Virus record (IMG/VR): IMGVR_UViG_3300036852_000055
Span: 1 to 29,919 of that record
DNA from: a virus
Strand: one strand, 5' to 3'
Length of the DNA stretch: 29,919 nucleotides
Shown here: piece by piece, positions 6,514 through 16,279 of the stretch
Layout: every line of letters begins with the position of its first letter
Numbering within the stretch: the stretch's first letter is position 1
Notes under the pieces: model-generated
Seen by the model: only the letters and a program-made list of their open reading frames with translations
Told to the model about the DNA's origin: nothing
The model's database searches: none
Translations under genes and position numbers: made by a program

Positions 6514-9500
6514 CTATGGCGAAATGCCGATTAATTCGTGTGTCGCTGGATGCCGGAACGGACGGCCCGCTTTCCGGCTTTCCTTCTCGATACGGTCCTT
6601 CAGGTTCATGAACTTGGCGTCCTCACGGCCCATGATTTCGAGGGCCTTGCTGGTGAAGTAGTTGTAGTGGGCGGCGAGGAGCGCGGCACGGCTCCCGTCG
6701 CGGCCCTCGGTGGATCGCTGGTACAGGGGGCTGTCGATGAGACGTTTGAGGTCGTCTTTCATGGTGAGGCCGTTGTGTCGGACTTCCTGCCCACGGATAC
6801 GCTTGAACTCAGACTCCTCGTTGCCAGTCAACTCCTGGCCGTCGAGGAACTTGGGGATCGACCGTAGCTGGGGCGCATTCTTGGCGACTTCCTGAACGAC
6901 ACGCTCCATCTCCTGTGACTTGGACACCGGGCCGATGCCGGTCATCGTGTTGAGCATGTTGGTGTAGTCGATGTCGCCGAAGTCGTCGCGCTTCGGTTTC
7001 AGCCCGCCCCAGAACGGCACCGTGGCCTTGAGATCGTCGAGGATCGTGTTGACCTCCACGTTCATATCTTTGAGCAAGCTGTGGGCCGGAATGAGCAATG
7101 ATGCCGACCGCTCGGTGAACTTCTTCACCCGGTCCTGGGCCTTCTCCACCGTGTCCCCCGGCATCGTATCGAAGACACTCAGCAGGTTGGTGAACCCCTG
7201 CATCCACAGGTTGTTCGTGGCGTCCTTGGCGATGGCGAGGACAGGGTAATACAGGGCTTGACTCGCCTTGTCCCACCAGTTGTCGTCGATAGCGGACGGG
7301 GTGGCACTAGACCACTGCGCCATGTGCGTGATGTCAGCGACCATCGACATGAGCATCGCGTGGCTCCCAAACACGAGGCTGGGCATCCAGAGCTTGTTGG
7401 TTGGGTCATTGCTGTCCACCCAGACGGCGATGGAGTTGGGCTTGTGGGTCGTGAGCCACAGACGACGAGCGTTCGGGTCTTGCGGGCCTGAACCTGTGAT
7501 CCGGTCGTTGTACGCGAGCCAAGAATAGGTACTGACAGCCATCGAGCCGAACAGCATCCGGCCTTGTGCGAGGCTCGCCCGCGCTCCGCCAGCGGCATAG
7601 TCGTCTCGTACCGACTTGGTGAGTAGCTGGAACCCCGGCAAGTCCTCCAGCATATTCCGGCCCATGTTGAACGGCGTCTTGTACACAAGCTGGGCCAGCC
7701 GTAGGATCGGCCACCGAGTCACCGCTTCCATGATGCCCTTCGTGACACCGGTTTTGATCGGGTCACGGTAGAGTTCGTGGAGGGCTAGGCGATGGGACTC
7801 GTTCTCGATCAGCGTGGACGGGTTCGTGACTTCGCGGGCCACGAAATTAGCCAGCGCATCCCCTTCCAGCCCCCCCAGCTTCCCGCGTGCGTGTGCCGCA
7901 GCCCCGCGTGCGCCGTAAATGAGCATCTGGTAACTGGCCCGGTCGCCCTGTTCGAGGGCTTGGAGCGGGGTGTGGATGGCTTTCCCGGCTACATCAATCG
8001 CCTTGCCTGCAACCGACGAAGCATCTAGGTGGTCGAGAAGCGGTCGCAGGAGGCCGTCTGGATCGAGTTCGTCGAGGGTCTTGCCCCGGTGGTACAGGAT
8101 GCCCTTGATGACGTTCTCGGACGAGATAGCAGGTGTGTTCGGGACGGCCTCCAGTTTGCTCGTATGTTCCAGCCGGGGAGCGGTGATGAAGTCGCGGTAC
8201 ATCTGCCGGAACCCGCCATCCTTCCAGCTTTCCTGGATGGCCTTGAGGGTCAGCTTGAACCCTTCGACGTTCCAGCCAAGTTGGACAAGCCCTTCGCCCT
8301 GGACAAGTGCCTCCCGTTCCCCTGTCTTCGCCGCGCCCTTACTCAGAGGCTTGGCACCGAGGACACGCTGGGACGCCGCTCCCAATTCACGGGACGCGGC
8401 CTGCTTCAGCGTGTTGAGGTAGGCGTTCTCGATGTTGATGCCAGCCGTACGGGTGACGTTGCTGAAGGCATTCGACATCCAATAGCTCACCCACATATCC
8501 TTGAAGTAGTGTTGCGTACCGGCCTTGATGTCCTTCATCGCGGCATCGAACCCAACGGCGTCGATCATCTTACGAATCTGGGCACCGGACAGCGGGATGT
8601 CGGGGTACATCGACTGGTGGAGTTCAAATTGCTGCTTCAGCGAGTCGCCACTGGTCTTGAGCCATTGGAACACTTCATCCCGGCCAAGCTGCACGACGCG
8701 GGCCGATTCCCCGATGAAGTTCTCAGCGTTAGCCTGGAGCCCGATGTACTGCTGGGTGAACTGGTGGAGGGCGTCGTCGTTCCCGGCGTCGTAGGCGGCA
8801 CGCACGTTGTCGTGGGCCTTCTTTGCGAGGTCCACGCGGGCGGTGAACATCGGGGCCATATTCTCGAATTCAGGGTGCTCAAGTACCTGCTGTTCTGTCA
8901 GGTTCAGTTCCCGGCCCAGCGCCTTCGAGACCTCGTTTGGCTGGATGCGCTTGTCGCCTTGCCGAATACGCTCGACTTTCACCGCCTCGTTGACGGTCTC
9001 CTTGATGGCGTCGGCAACCGGGTCAGCCACGCCCCCGTTCTTGCGCCGGATCGAGTTCAGGTCGAACACATACTCCTTGACGCCCGCAATCGCCGGTCCC
9101 GTGCCCTTCTTGATCTTGGCGAACCGGAGCACACCGAGGTTCGGGTAGTAGCTGGCGAGGTTGGTTCCGAGTGCCTCCAGCCCACCACGGCCCAGCTTGA
9201 GGGGCGTTAGCGTCTCCAGATTGCCCAGCCACTCGATTTCACCCGTCGCGGGGTTGATCCGTAGCTCGCCTACAGGCTGGTCTCCCAGCGTGATGGGATG
9301 CTCGATCAAGTGAGGGGCTTCCGGTGGGGGTGTACCAGCCAGGAGTTGGACACCCTTCGGCTTGGGTTTCTTTCCTGTCACAGCCGCTTCAGGAGTGGCC
9401 GTTTTAGGGGCTGGTAGGCCAGTTTTGGATTCTGTTTGTTTCTCTGCTTGTTTCATAAACCGTTGCAGCATAAATGCGGCATCTTCTGGATCAGAGAACC

Positions 9501-10482
9501 GTTGTGCTGACCCTTTTATTGCTGCCTCGGATATAATTTTCGTAGACCAGCCCTGGTCTTTGGCATACTTGAACGCTGTGAACAACTGGGCATAAGCGAC
9601 CTGCTCAGATTCACTCATTTCCGCAGGGTTCGTTCTCTGACCTACTTTGGTAACGGCGTACCGAAGGGAGCGTCCGAGAGCTTCCGGTGAGTCAAAATCT
9701 AATTGCGTAATGCCTTCTCTGATCGCTTTAAGGGAGTCTAGAGAAGGCCCTTGTTCCCCGATTCCATAGAGTTGGTCTTGCTGCTCCGGTGTAAGCCGGT
9801 CGATCATGGCGTTGTATTCGACTTCAACCTGCTTGTATTTTTCGGGATTGGTCAGCGGTAGATTACTGTTGTATTGCCTCTCAAGCGTCTTAAATCTTTT
9901 CGCGCCCTCCTCGCCAAAGAGTGAAACATCAACATCCGCCTCTTGCTGTTTTTTAGCGGCAATCGCATTATCAAGTTCGTCAAGAGACATTCCATAAAGA
10001 GGTTTAGGCTGTGACGGAGCCACTTCAGGAATCCCCGTTTTTGGGCCCTGGCTGCCTCCAGGAGGCACGATCTCCCCTGTACCAGTACCAGTACTAGGGG
10101 GTGTCTCGGAAGGCGTTGATTTTGTTGGAGTTGGTTCTGAAGCTGATTTGCCGGCGGGCTTGCCTGCCGTACCCCCCTTTTTACCGCCCAGACCGAGCAA
10201 TTTGGACGCCCACGCCTCCAGCGTAGACCGGACCCCGCCCATCGCCACCCCACCCGGTCCAGCCGGACCTGTGCCAGACGCGAACATGGAGACGAAATCC
10301 GGGTTCTTCTTCAGGAACTCGTCTACCGCGTCCACCGCCGAGTCGAACGGGCCGTGTGGGATCGCTTCTTCCTCCGGTGTTGGCGGTGTCCACGGCTCCG
10401 GTGGGAGACCGGCAATCGCCCGGCCAGAAGCAAGCTCGTCTACCTGCCACGTCTCGGACAGAATTTTATCGAGGTCCGCCAT
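6514..10482 (-). CDS. Large internal (ejection) virion protein
   Basis: This is a 1322-residue protein from ATG 10482; the start overlaps the preceding TAA by one base (TAATG). Size and position match T7 gp16, which forms the ejection channel, but no lytic transglycosylase domain is seen. Residues about 115-155 and 345-380 are Pro/Thr/Lys-rich linkers bracketing a distinct domain. Residues about 900-1030 hold the pattern RWPILRLAQLVYKTPFN, a GG-rich hydrophobic stretch, and a NDRITGSGPQDPNARR block before KPNSIAVWV, which recurs in large phage ejection/polyvalent proteins. The C-terminus is helical and charged. It should lie inside the capsid and pass into the cell with the DNA. The DNA of the linker-flanked domain (about 9360-10150) is visibly more A/T-rich. 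Confidence 0.8.
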   Translation of the reverse strand: MADLDKILSETWQVDELASGRAIAGLPPEPWTPPTPEEEAIPHGPFDSAVDAVDEFLKKNPDFVSMFASGTGPAGPGGVAMGGVRSTLEAWASKLLGLGGKKGGTAGKPAGKSASEPTPTKSTPSETPPSTGTGTGEIVPPGGSQGPKTGIPEVAPSQPKPLYGMSLDELDNAIAAKKQQEADVDVSLFGEEGAKRFKTLERQYNSNLPLTNPEKYKQVEVEYNAMIDRLTPEQQDQLYGIGEQGPSLDSLKAIREGITQLDFDSPEALGRSLRYAVTKVGQRTNPAEMSESEQVAYAQLFTAFKYAKDQGWSTKIISEAAIKGSAQRFSDPEDAAFMLQRFMKQAEKQTESKTGLPAPKTATPEAAVTGKKPKPKGVQLLAGTPPPEAPHLIEHPITLGDQPVGELRINPATGEIEWLGNLETLTPLKLGRGGLEALGTNLASYYPNLGVLRFAKIKKGTGPAIAGVKEYVFDLNSIRRKNGGVADPVADAIKETVNEAVKVERIRQGDKRIQPNEVSKALGRELNLTEQQVLEHPEFENMAPMFTARVDLAKKAHDNVRAAYDAGNDDALHQFTQQYIGLQANAENFIGESARVVQLGRDEVFQWLKTSGDSLKQQFELHQSMYPDIPLSGAQIRKMIDAVGFDAAMKDIKAGTQHYFKDMWVSYWMSNAFSNVTRTAGINIENAYLNTLKQAASRELGAASQRVLGAKPLSKGAAKTGEREALVQGEGLVQLGWNVEGFKLTLKAIQESWKDGGFRQMYRDFITAPRLEHTSKLEAVPNTPAISSENVIKGILYHRGKTLDELDPDGLLRPLLDHLDASSVAGKAIDVAGKAIHTPLQALEQGDRASYQMLIYGARGAAAHARGKLGGLEGDALANFVAREVTNPSTLIENESHRLALHELYRDPIKTGVTKGIMEAVTRWPILRLAQLVYKTPFNMGRNMLEDLPGFQLLTKSVRDDYAAGGARASLAQGRMLFGSMAVSTYSWLAYNDRITGSGPQDPNARRLWLTTHKPNSIAVWVDSNDPTNKLWMPSLVFGSHAMLMSMVADITHMAQWSSATPSAIDDNWWDKASQALYYPVLAIAKDATNNLWMQGFTNLLSVFDTMPGDTVEKAQDRVKKFTERSASLLIPAHSLLKDMNVEVNTILDDLKATVPFWGGLKPKRDDFGDIDYTNMLNTMTGIGPVSKSQEMERVVQEVAKNAPQLRSIPKFLDGQELTGNEESEFKRIRGQEVRHNGLTMKDDLKRLIDSPLYQRSTEGRDGSRAALLAAHYNYFTSKALEIMGREDAKFMNLKDRIEKESRKAGRPFRHPATHELIGISP

Positions 10483-12068
10483 TAGGGTGCGTTCCTTCTT
10501 GGCATCTCAGCCGGTGCGAGCATCATAATCACGGACAACGCCTCACGGATGTTCTTGGCTTGTGCGTTCATCTGCTCCACATCAAGCTCACGGTTACTGT
10601 AAATCGCCTGTAACTGGCGCTGGAGTTGCTTGACTCCCTCTGCACGGTTGGCGGTGCGTAAGTCCACACCAAGCCCAAACTGACGTTCGAGTGGTCCCGC
10701 AAAGCTGTCCATGAGCCCGTTGTAGATGTCGTCGAAGGGTACGAGCTTGCCGGGGTTGGCCTTGTAGTACGCCCCGACCATCGTTTGGTACTGGTACAGC
10801 ATGTCGTTGACGAGGTTCACCGCGTCGGGCCGTTCCATCGAGAACTGGACCATGTTCTTGAGACTGACCAGCGAAGCTTCCCGTGACTTGTACTGCTGGC
10901 TGTGGAACGGATGCTCCACGTCGTCGTCGATGTCGTGCTGGCGTTTCATGGCCTTGGCCTGGGCGTCGTACACCTTGGCGATCTGGGGGCCGTTCAAGCC
11001 CGCAACCGAAGGGATCGGCTGGAACGGGTTCATCTCAACCTGCTTGACGAGGTTCGCGGTTCGGACTGGATCACCCAGCCCACCCGCGTCCCTGATCGCA
11101 TGGAGGCCGGTGATGAGCTTGTCGTATTGTTCTGGGGTATACATCCCGCGTGCACGCTTGGTCTCTACTTCGGTACGAGTCAACGCTTTGTCCCCCATGG
11201 TCGGGTCAAGTCGGGACGCATCCGCCATGTAGTTCTGGTTACGGAGTTCCCGCAGCGCGTCCTCATTGGCCTTGGCGTTGCGGTCCTGCATGGACATCAA
11301 CTGGTTGTATTCAGCCGACGCCTTCTCGAAGACCTGATCGAATACATCCTGCGGGATGCCGAGATCACTGGCGGTTATCGTCGTCGAGTCCAGCAAGAAC
11401 TTCCCCGGCTCCTTGCGGACCTTGGCGATGACACGGTTGTAGTACGTGTTGAACCGGAACGTCTTGTACATGGCCGCACCTTGTTCATCGGTCTTGCGGC
11501 CAGCGAGAACCTGGGCTCCGATCAAGTCCTGTCCACGGGCGATTACAGCCTCGACCTCCTCCGCAGAGGATGACGCCACCGCTTGTTGTGACAGGTTCGT
11601 GAGCGTCTGGTTCAGGTCGAAGTTATTCTTTTCGTTCCACCGTTTGTCCATCTCGGTGTTGAACTTGGTCAACGCCGGATTCAGGATGTTGCTCAGGTGG
11701 TAGGTGACGTACTTCTGGCCGGTGCCCCCGACCTTCTCCGCATCTCGTGACGCCGCCTGGAGCAAGGACTGGACGAACTTATTGTAATCGGCCTTGCGCT
11801 GGCGTGGGTCGAACGATGTTGGATCGGAGCCAGGGTCGGCGAGTTCCTGGGCCTTCGCCGTGGCGCTGTTGAACACGTTCTGGAGAATCTGCTCGCCTGC
11901 CGTCAGGCCATCAAGCTGCTCCTGGACCTTGCCTTGCTCGACGAGGGCGTGGCTGGCTTGGTGGGTAAACTGGATCGCCGGATCGTAGACGTTTGCCAGC
12001 GCACTTGGCACCTGGGGCCGTCCAGACGAGGCGGGGAGTTCGAGTTGGCTGACGTAGGGATCAGCCAC
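10482..12068 (-). CDS. Internal virion protein, helical core type
   Basis: This 528-residue protein has a GTG start at 12068, one base after the TAA of the upstream gene (TAACGTG). It is almost wholly alpha-helical, rich in Gln, Ala, Lys and Glu, with no signal peptide, membrane span or enzyme motif. The N-terminal part has IQFTHQASHALVEQGKVQEQ, and a repeated K-x-R/D-Q pattern runs through the middle. Its place between a gp14-like protein and the very large ejection protein is that of T7 gp15, an internal core protein that forms part of the ejectosome. The call rests on gene order and helical composition, not on a motif. Confidence 0.65.
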   Translation of the reverse strand: MADPYVSQLELPASSGRPQVPSALANVYDPAIQFTHQASHALVEQGKVQEQLDGLTAGEQILQNVFNSATAKAQELADPGSDPTSFDPRQRKADYNKFVQSLLQAASRDAEKVGGTGQKYVTYHLSNILNPALTKFNTEMDKRWNEKNNFDLNQTLTNLSQQAVASSSAEEVEAVIARGQDLIGAQVLAGRKTDEQGAAMYKTFRFNTYYNRVIAKVRKEPGKFLLDSTTITASDLGIPQDVFDQVFEKASAEYNQLMSMQDRNAKANEDALRELRNQNYMADASRLDPTMGDKALTRTEVETKRARGMYTPEQYDKLITGLHAIRDAGGLGDPVRTANLVKQVEMNPFQPIPSVAGLNGPQIAKVYDAQAKAMKRQHDIDDDVEHPFHSQQYKSREASLVSLKNMVQFSMERPDAVNLVNDMLYQYQTMVGAYYKANPGKLVPFDDIYNGLMDSFAGPLERQFGLGVDLRTANRAEGVKQLQRQLQAIYSNRELDVEQMNAQAKNIREALSVIMMLAPAEMPRRNAP

Positions 12069-12069
12069 G

Positions 12070-12606
12070 TTACTTTACTCCAGGCGGCAAGTTGATGAAA
12101 TAGTTTCCATAGGCGTCACTTCCGGTAGTCTCCAACGCAGACGGCATCCCGCTACTGAACCCGCCAGCGCCCGCGATGTTGATGCCCGCCATCGCCAACT
12201 GTGATCCAGCCGACAAGAAACCCGCTGTAACCGCACGCTGGCCGGACTTACGGAGCAAGTGTGCCGAGCGCAGGTACGCTGACTCCGCGACGTTGCCCTG
12301 GATTTCGGCCTTGAGCGCGTCGAGATCGTACTGGTTGGCGGTCTCGGCCAGGACATCGCCAGACGACCCGCTGCCAACCTTGACTCCACCACGCGCATAG
12401 CTCGTAGACATCTGGCCCAGCGTCAGGCGCGACACATACCGGATACGGAACGCTCGATCCGCTGCTGAAATCTTAGCGTACTGCGCGTTCAGGGTTTCGG
12501 TGGCGGCGTTCTCCTCGGCGATCTTCTGCTGCTCGAAGCCCTTGGTGATGGACAGCGCCCCACCGATAGCCGCTGAACCGAGTGCGAGTGCGAATAATGG
12601 ACCCAT
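12070..12606 (-). CDS. Internal virion protein, T7 gp14-like
   Basis: This gene encodes 178 residues from ATG 12606, directly after the TAA of tail tubular protein B. The N-terminus is a Gly/Ala-rich hydrophobic segment (LFALALGSAAIGGALSI) followed by a long helix (FEQQKIAEENAATETLNAQY) and later YARGGVKVGSGSSGDVLAET. This layout is typical of gp14-like core proteins, which insert into the outer envelope first during ejection. A second Gly/Ala-rich hydrophobic stretch lies near residues 129-152. Gene order (TubB, gp14-like, gp15-like, gp16-like) supports the call. Confidence 0.75.
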   Translation of the reverse strand: MGPLFALALGSAAIGGALSITKGFEQQKIAEENAATETLNAQYAKISAADRAFRIRYVSRLTLGQMSTSYARGGVKVGSGSSGDVLAETANQYDLDALKAEIQGNVAESAYLRSAHLLRKSGQRAVTAGFLSAGSQLAMAGINIAGAGGFSSGMPSALETTGSDAYGNYFINLPPGVK

Positions 12607-15051
12607 TTAATCGCCAATCTCCAACTCGCCCCAATAGGCGAGTAGGGTCGCCGACAAGGGTAGTGTCTGCTCGAACGTCAACTGGCCCGTCTTGGACGTG
12701 AGCAGGTGCGGGATGGACTTGTCCCCGGTGAACACGGGTGGGCCGGAGTCCATCGGGTCGCTGGGTTTGCGGTACTGGAGTGGGTTCGAGTTGATCGTCA
12801 GGCCCATCGTCTCCTCCAGCGCACACTCGACCGTGGCCCAATGTTTCCACTTGTTCCGGCTCGTCCCGGACGCATCGCTGACTGCTGGTTGGAGCGTGAC
12901 AATTTTCGGCGTCGGTGAGAACGCAAGGCCAGCTTGTATCTTGACGGCAGCAGGCCCCACGGTATCCCCGTACTTCAGCGTCACCGAGCCCCCGCTCACT
13001 GTCTGGGTGTCGTACACAGCCTGATCCCCGACGATACTGACCGTGCGCCCGTTCAGATGGTAGAGCCCGTCCAGCGTCGTCTTGCCGATGCCCCAGCTAC
13101 CGGCTGTGACGGCGCTGGTGTTCGGGAAGGCGGCGTCGATGTCGGCCGTTACTTGGGTTCCGCTCACAAACGTCTTGATCGTGGCCCGGCTGTACCACTT
13201 GACCCCGCTGACTTCGTAGCCGAGCAGGATGAGCACCTTGCCCACGTCTCCCGCGACAAATACCGACCCACTCGCTGTGAAGGTGACGCCCGTTCCAGTC
13301 GTCGCTCCTGGCGTCAGCGTGAAGGCGTTCGTCCCATCGTAGGAGAGGGCGCTGTCCACGTTGAGGATTGGATCAGCGTACTCGACGTAGTGCTTGGTGG
13401 AACCGCCAATCGTGCGGGACACGATCTGCCACAGGTTGTCCCCGGTCCCCGCTGTGTTCGGGATGACCCCAACATCGACGTAGGTGCCGTCCGTGCCGTG
13501 CTGCGCCCAGCCGTAGACCTGCTCGACATCGTGGACGGTGAACGAGAGTGCTTTGCCGTCCGAGCGAACCACCCACAGGATACTATCCGGTTCCAGTTGG
13601 TAGGCCATCCGTGAGATCGTGGTCGAGCGGAGTAGGTGCTCAGACGGAAGCGACACGTCGGGAGCCTTGTAGGTATCCTCGACGACATCGAACGCACTGG
13701 ACCGGAGCTTGTGCCCGGCCCGCTGGTTGAAAAACACCCGGTTCCCAATCCGCACGGCTTGGACCGTGCTGGAGCCGTAGGTCGTACCAGAGCGGACAAT
13801 CGGCGGATTGCTGGCTTGGAGCGCGGTCGTCCCGCCGTTCATGGTGAACTCCTCGCCCACGGTGCCAATAATCAAGTCCTTGACGCCGAGCAGCCACCGG
13901 ATGACGTTGACCTTGTTGGAGCCTAGCCGGTAGGTGATCGCGTCACTGGCTGCAACCGACCCGCCGACCGCCGAGGGCGTCATGTCCTCGTAGGAGCCGG
14001 TGGTCGAACTCCAGAGCGTTTGAGCTTCGGTTGCGGTCGCCCCCCAGAACAACCGCTGTTCGAAGATCGTGTTGCACTGCGGGAACCCACGGTGCGTAGA
14101 CCATGATCCTTCCCGCCATGCGGTCGTCGTCGAGACATCAGGCGTTGGAAAGTCGAGTGCGAGGATGACCTCAACCGTGACAACTGTAGAGGACGTGAAC
14201 CCTGTAACCTTGACGTAGCCCCACACGGTTGAGCCTTTGATACGCCACAGTGAATTGACGTGGTTTGCGTTGAACAACGCCGCACTTGCCGTCATGGTAC
14301 GGCCTGTGCCAACCGTGTTGAGGCTTACCCGTAGCGTCGTCGTCGTCAAGTTCTGGTCCATGTACGGCCCGTCGAGGAAGCTGATAGTCGCCAGCGTCCA
14401 GGACGTGTCACTAGTGCGGGTCAGCTTGCGGGGGGCATAGGTGCCGTGTGCAAGATAGAGCGTATCAGCGGACTGCGCCCACTTCAGCGTGGAGATGTCC
14501 GCGATCAAGTAGGGGGTCACGAGCACGAACGGACGGCCCCACGTCCCGCCACTGGTGTAAGCGTTCGTGAAGGTTGAGGATTGGAGGTCGAAGGTGTCAG
14601 CGTTGATAACCGTGACGACCCACTCGCCGTTGGCTTCCGTCGTACCGAGCACGCCGTCGATCTTGACGTAGTTCCCGGTGGACAGCCCGTGCGCCACGTT
14701 GGTTATGCGGATCAAGCCGGAGCCGTTGTTCGCCGCGCCCGCGATCGTGCCGGTGAGGTCGTTGATGCGTGCCCCGTTCTTGTAGAACCGGAAGTACAGA
14801 TCACCTGCCTCGATCATGTACGGCTGGATCGTCGAGACCTCGAACGGAATCAGGTACGCCTTCGCCGCGTCCTTGGTCTGGGCCACGAAGAACGTACCAG
14901 GCCGCGTCTTGGCCCCACCGTGTGGAAGCAGGGTCCAGTTCCGCATGGTCTCGACGCCGGACTTGTAGCGGTCCCAATCGCCACGGACAGCGACACGCGG
15001 GGACAACTCGCCAGCGTTGAGTGCATTCTGAATGAACCGCGTAACGGGCAT
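12607..15051 (-). CDS. Tail tubular protein B (nozzle)
   Basis: This 814-residue protein from ATG 15051 is close in length to T7 gp12. The opening TRFIQNALNAGELSPRVAVR and MRNWTLLPHGGAKTRPGTFF (residues about 36-55) are characteristic of podovirus nozzle proteins; the rest is a long series of beta-strand modules with repeated Thr/Val/Gly patterns. The protein forms the distal end of the short tail and holds the spikes. The motif AGGCTCTGAC lies directly before the start codon. It follows tail tubular protein A by 16 bases. Confidence 0.9.
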   Translation of the reverse strand: MPVTRFIQNALNAGELSPRVAVRGDWDRYKSGVETMRNWTLLPHGGAKTRPGTFFVAQTKDAAKAYLIPFEVSTIQPYMIEAGDLYFRFYKNGARINDLTGTIAGAANNGSGLIRITNVAHGLSTGNYVKIDGVLGTTEANGEWVVTVINADTFDLQSSTFTNAYTSGGTWGRPFVLVTPYLIADISTLKWAQSADTLYLAHGTYAPRKLTRTSDTSWTLATISFLDGPYMDQNLTTTTLRVSLNTVGTGRTMTASAALFNANHVNSLWRIKGSTVWGYVKVTGFTSSTVVTVEVILALDFPTPDVSTTTAWREGSWSTHRGFPQCNTIFEQRLFWGATATEAQTLWSSTTGSYEDMTPSAVGGSVAASDAITYRLGSNKVNVIRWLLGVKDLIIGTVGEEFTMNGGTTALQASNPPIVRSGTTYGSSTVQAVRIGNRVFFNQRAGHKLRSSAFDVVEDTYKAPDVSLPSEHLLRSTTISRMAYQLEPDSILWVVRSDGKALSFTVHDVEQVYGWAQHGTDGTYVDVGVIPNTAGTGDNLWQIVSRTIGGSTKHYVEYADPILNVDSALSYDGTNAFTLTPGATTGTGVTFTASGSVFVAGDVGKVLILLGYEVSGVKWYSRATIKTFVSGTQVTADIDAAFPNTSAVTAGSWGIGKTTLDGLYHLNGRTVSIVGDQAVYDTQTVSGGSVTLKYGDTVGPAAVKIQAGLAFSPTPKIVTLQPAVSDASGTSRNKWKHWATVECALEETMGLTINSNPLQYRKPSDPMDSGPPVFTGDKSIPHLLTSKTGQLTFEQTLPLSATLLAYWGELEIGD

Positions 15052-15067
15052 GTCAGAGCCTATTCAG

Positions 15068-15664
15068 CTAGGGCAGCTTATTAACCGAGACGCCGGACGA
15101 GCCGAATAACCGCACGTCGGCGAGCGGGCTGGCGTCGTCTACGAACGGCGACCCTTCCTGCCCGTCGCTGGTCTTGGCTTCGGCCAGGGCCTTCTCGTAC
15201 AGCGTCCAGTGGTCCTGCAAGTTACCCCGGCGAGCCGTCAGCGAGATGCACAGTTCCGCCGCCAGTCGGTACGCCATCAGATTGACGAAGTACGGAGGGA
15301 ACAGGGACGTGTCCGTGACGCGGTAGCTGTTCTGGACCTTTGGCGAGTCGAGGTCCGTCAACAGGCTCGTTCCCTCGACGACCCACGGCCACATGTCCTC
15401 GCCAATCGACCACACCCGCAGTGTGTTCGTCGCCAGCGCGTACTGTGAGCCGAAGTTCGGGTTCACGGGCGCGTCGGCCAGCTTTGCCAGCGACGACCAG
15501 CGGGTGTTGAAGTTCCACGAGTGGACGGCTTGGAGGTCGTCCCGTACCGTGGCAAAGACCGCGTTCACGGCCCGCGCTGCATCGCTGTCATCGGTCAGGT
15601 TGCTGATCGCCGCGTGGCCCAGCTTGGTGAGGGCGGCATTTGCTATTTCAACTTCTGAGGCCAT
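15068..15664 (-). CDS. Tail tubular protein A (gatekeeper)
   Basis: This gene encodes 198 residues from ATG 15664, one base after the previous TAA. Residues 5-22 (VEIANAALTKLGHAAISN) and the stretch RDDLQAVHSWNFNTRW are hallmarks of T7 gp11-type proteins: a helical bundle beginning with E-I-x-N-x-A-L-x-x-L-G, with an aromatic patch. A later helix (FVNLMAYRLAAELCISLT) fits the family. Twelve copies form the ring between portal and nozzle in T7. Its place next to tail tubular protein B supports the call. Confidence 0.9.
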   Translation of the reverse strand: MASEVEIANAALTKLGHAAISNLTDDSDAARAVNAVFATVRDDLQAVHSWNFNTRWSSLAKLADAPVNPNFGSQYALATNTLRVWSIGEDMWPWVVEGTSLLTDLDSPKVQNSYRVTDTSLFPPYFVNLMAYRLAAELCISLTARRGNLQDHWTLYEKALAEAKTSDGQEGSPFVDDASPLADVRLFGSSGVSVNKLP

Positions 15665-15665
15665 G

Positions 15666-16010
15666 TTACCCTAACGTGATCTCGTCACCATTCACGATGA
15701 TGACCAGGACGTTATTGGTCCCGGCAGACAGCGTCAGAATCTCCGCTGCTTCCATCGGAATGTAGACATAAATATCGCGTGCGCTGTCAGTCACCCCTGC
15801 GGCCTTGGCGGGGATGCTGTAGGCATCGAGGAACCGCGTGCCCGCCGCGTCTGCCCCGATACTAATAGTGAGTGTGACGGGTGAGGCGGAGGGGTTGTTG
15901 ACGTGCAGGTGACGCAGAACGGTCTTGGTCGATGCTGGGACCGTGTAGACGGTCGTGGGGCCGGTCGCTACCTGCGCGGGACCGTACAAGCGTTTGGGTG
16001 TCCGAGCCAT
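15666..16010 (-). CDS. Small beta-rich virion-associated protein
   Basis: This is a 114-residue protein from ATG 16010 with a TAACATG junction to the upstream stop. It has the pattern ATGPTTVYTVPASTKTVLRH, HVNNPSASPVTLTISIG and AGTNNVLVIIVNG, typical of a small beta-sandwich that recurs in phage structural regions near decoration and tail adaptor genes. It has no cysteines, membrane span or enzyme motif. It is likely a virion surface or adaptor protein; this is inferred from composition and position between head and tail genes. Confidence 0.65.
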   Translation of the reverse strand: MARTPKRLYGPAQVATGPTTVYTVPASTKTVLRHLHVNNPSASPVTLTISIGADAAGTRFLDAYSIPAKAAGVTDSARDIYVYIPMEAAEILTLSAGTNNVLVIIVNGDEITLG

Positions 16011-16011
16011 G

Positions 16012-16278
16012 TTAATTCCAACCTCCTAGAAAGATGATGTCGTTGCTGGTTACGTCCGGGAAGGACGCGAGGATGGCGTCGATGGCCCTCTGCCGGACCT
16101 CTACGATCCCTTCACCCCATAGCAGGTCCACACGGGTAGCGGACGAGTCCCCTGGAGCGTGCTGGATAGCAAACATTCCTTCCTCCCACTCGATAAGCCC
16201 GTAGATCAGCAGTAAGTGGCTCGGCTCCAGGTCATTCTGGAAGGCGAGTTTAGGCTCCTGCACATAGACCTTTTTCAT
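16012..16278 (-). CDS. Small hypothetical structural-region protein
   Basis: This gene encodes 88 residues. The frame is open upstream to 16311, but ATG 16278 is chosen because it starts one base after the TAA of the preceding gene (TAACATG), the coupling used across this operon. The protein begins MKKVYVQEPKLAFQND and has a mixed alpha/beta composition with an acidic middle and a C-terminal FPDVTSNDIIFLGGWN. No family or motif is recognised. It probably belongs to the head-to-tail accessory set. Confidence 0.6.
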   Translation of the reverse strand: MKKVYVQEPKLAFQNDLEPSHLLLIYGLIEWEEGMFAIQHAPGDSSATRVDLLWGEGIVEVRQRAIDAILASFPDVTSNDIIFLGGWN

Positions 16279-16279
16279 G

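Noticed and set aside
8029-9210. A 393-codon plus-strand open frame opposite the large ejection protein
   Set aside because: It lies wholly inside a well-supported gene, has no ribosome site, and its sequence mirrors the codon bias of the gene below it; long antisense frames are common in G/C-rich genes.
13314-13799. Long minus-strand frame inside tail tubular protein B
   Set aside because: It is Ser/Arg/Pro-rich, in a shifted frame of a clear structural gene, and has no start context.
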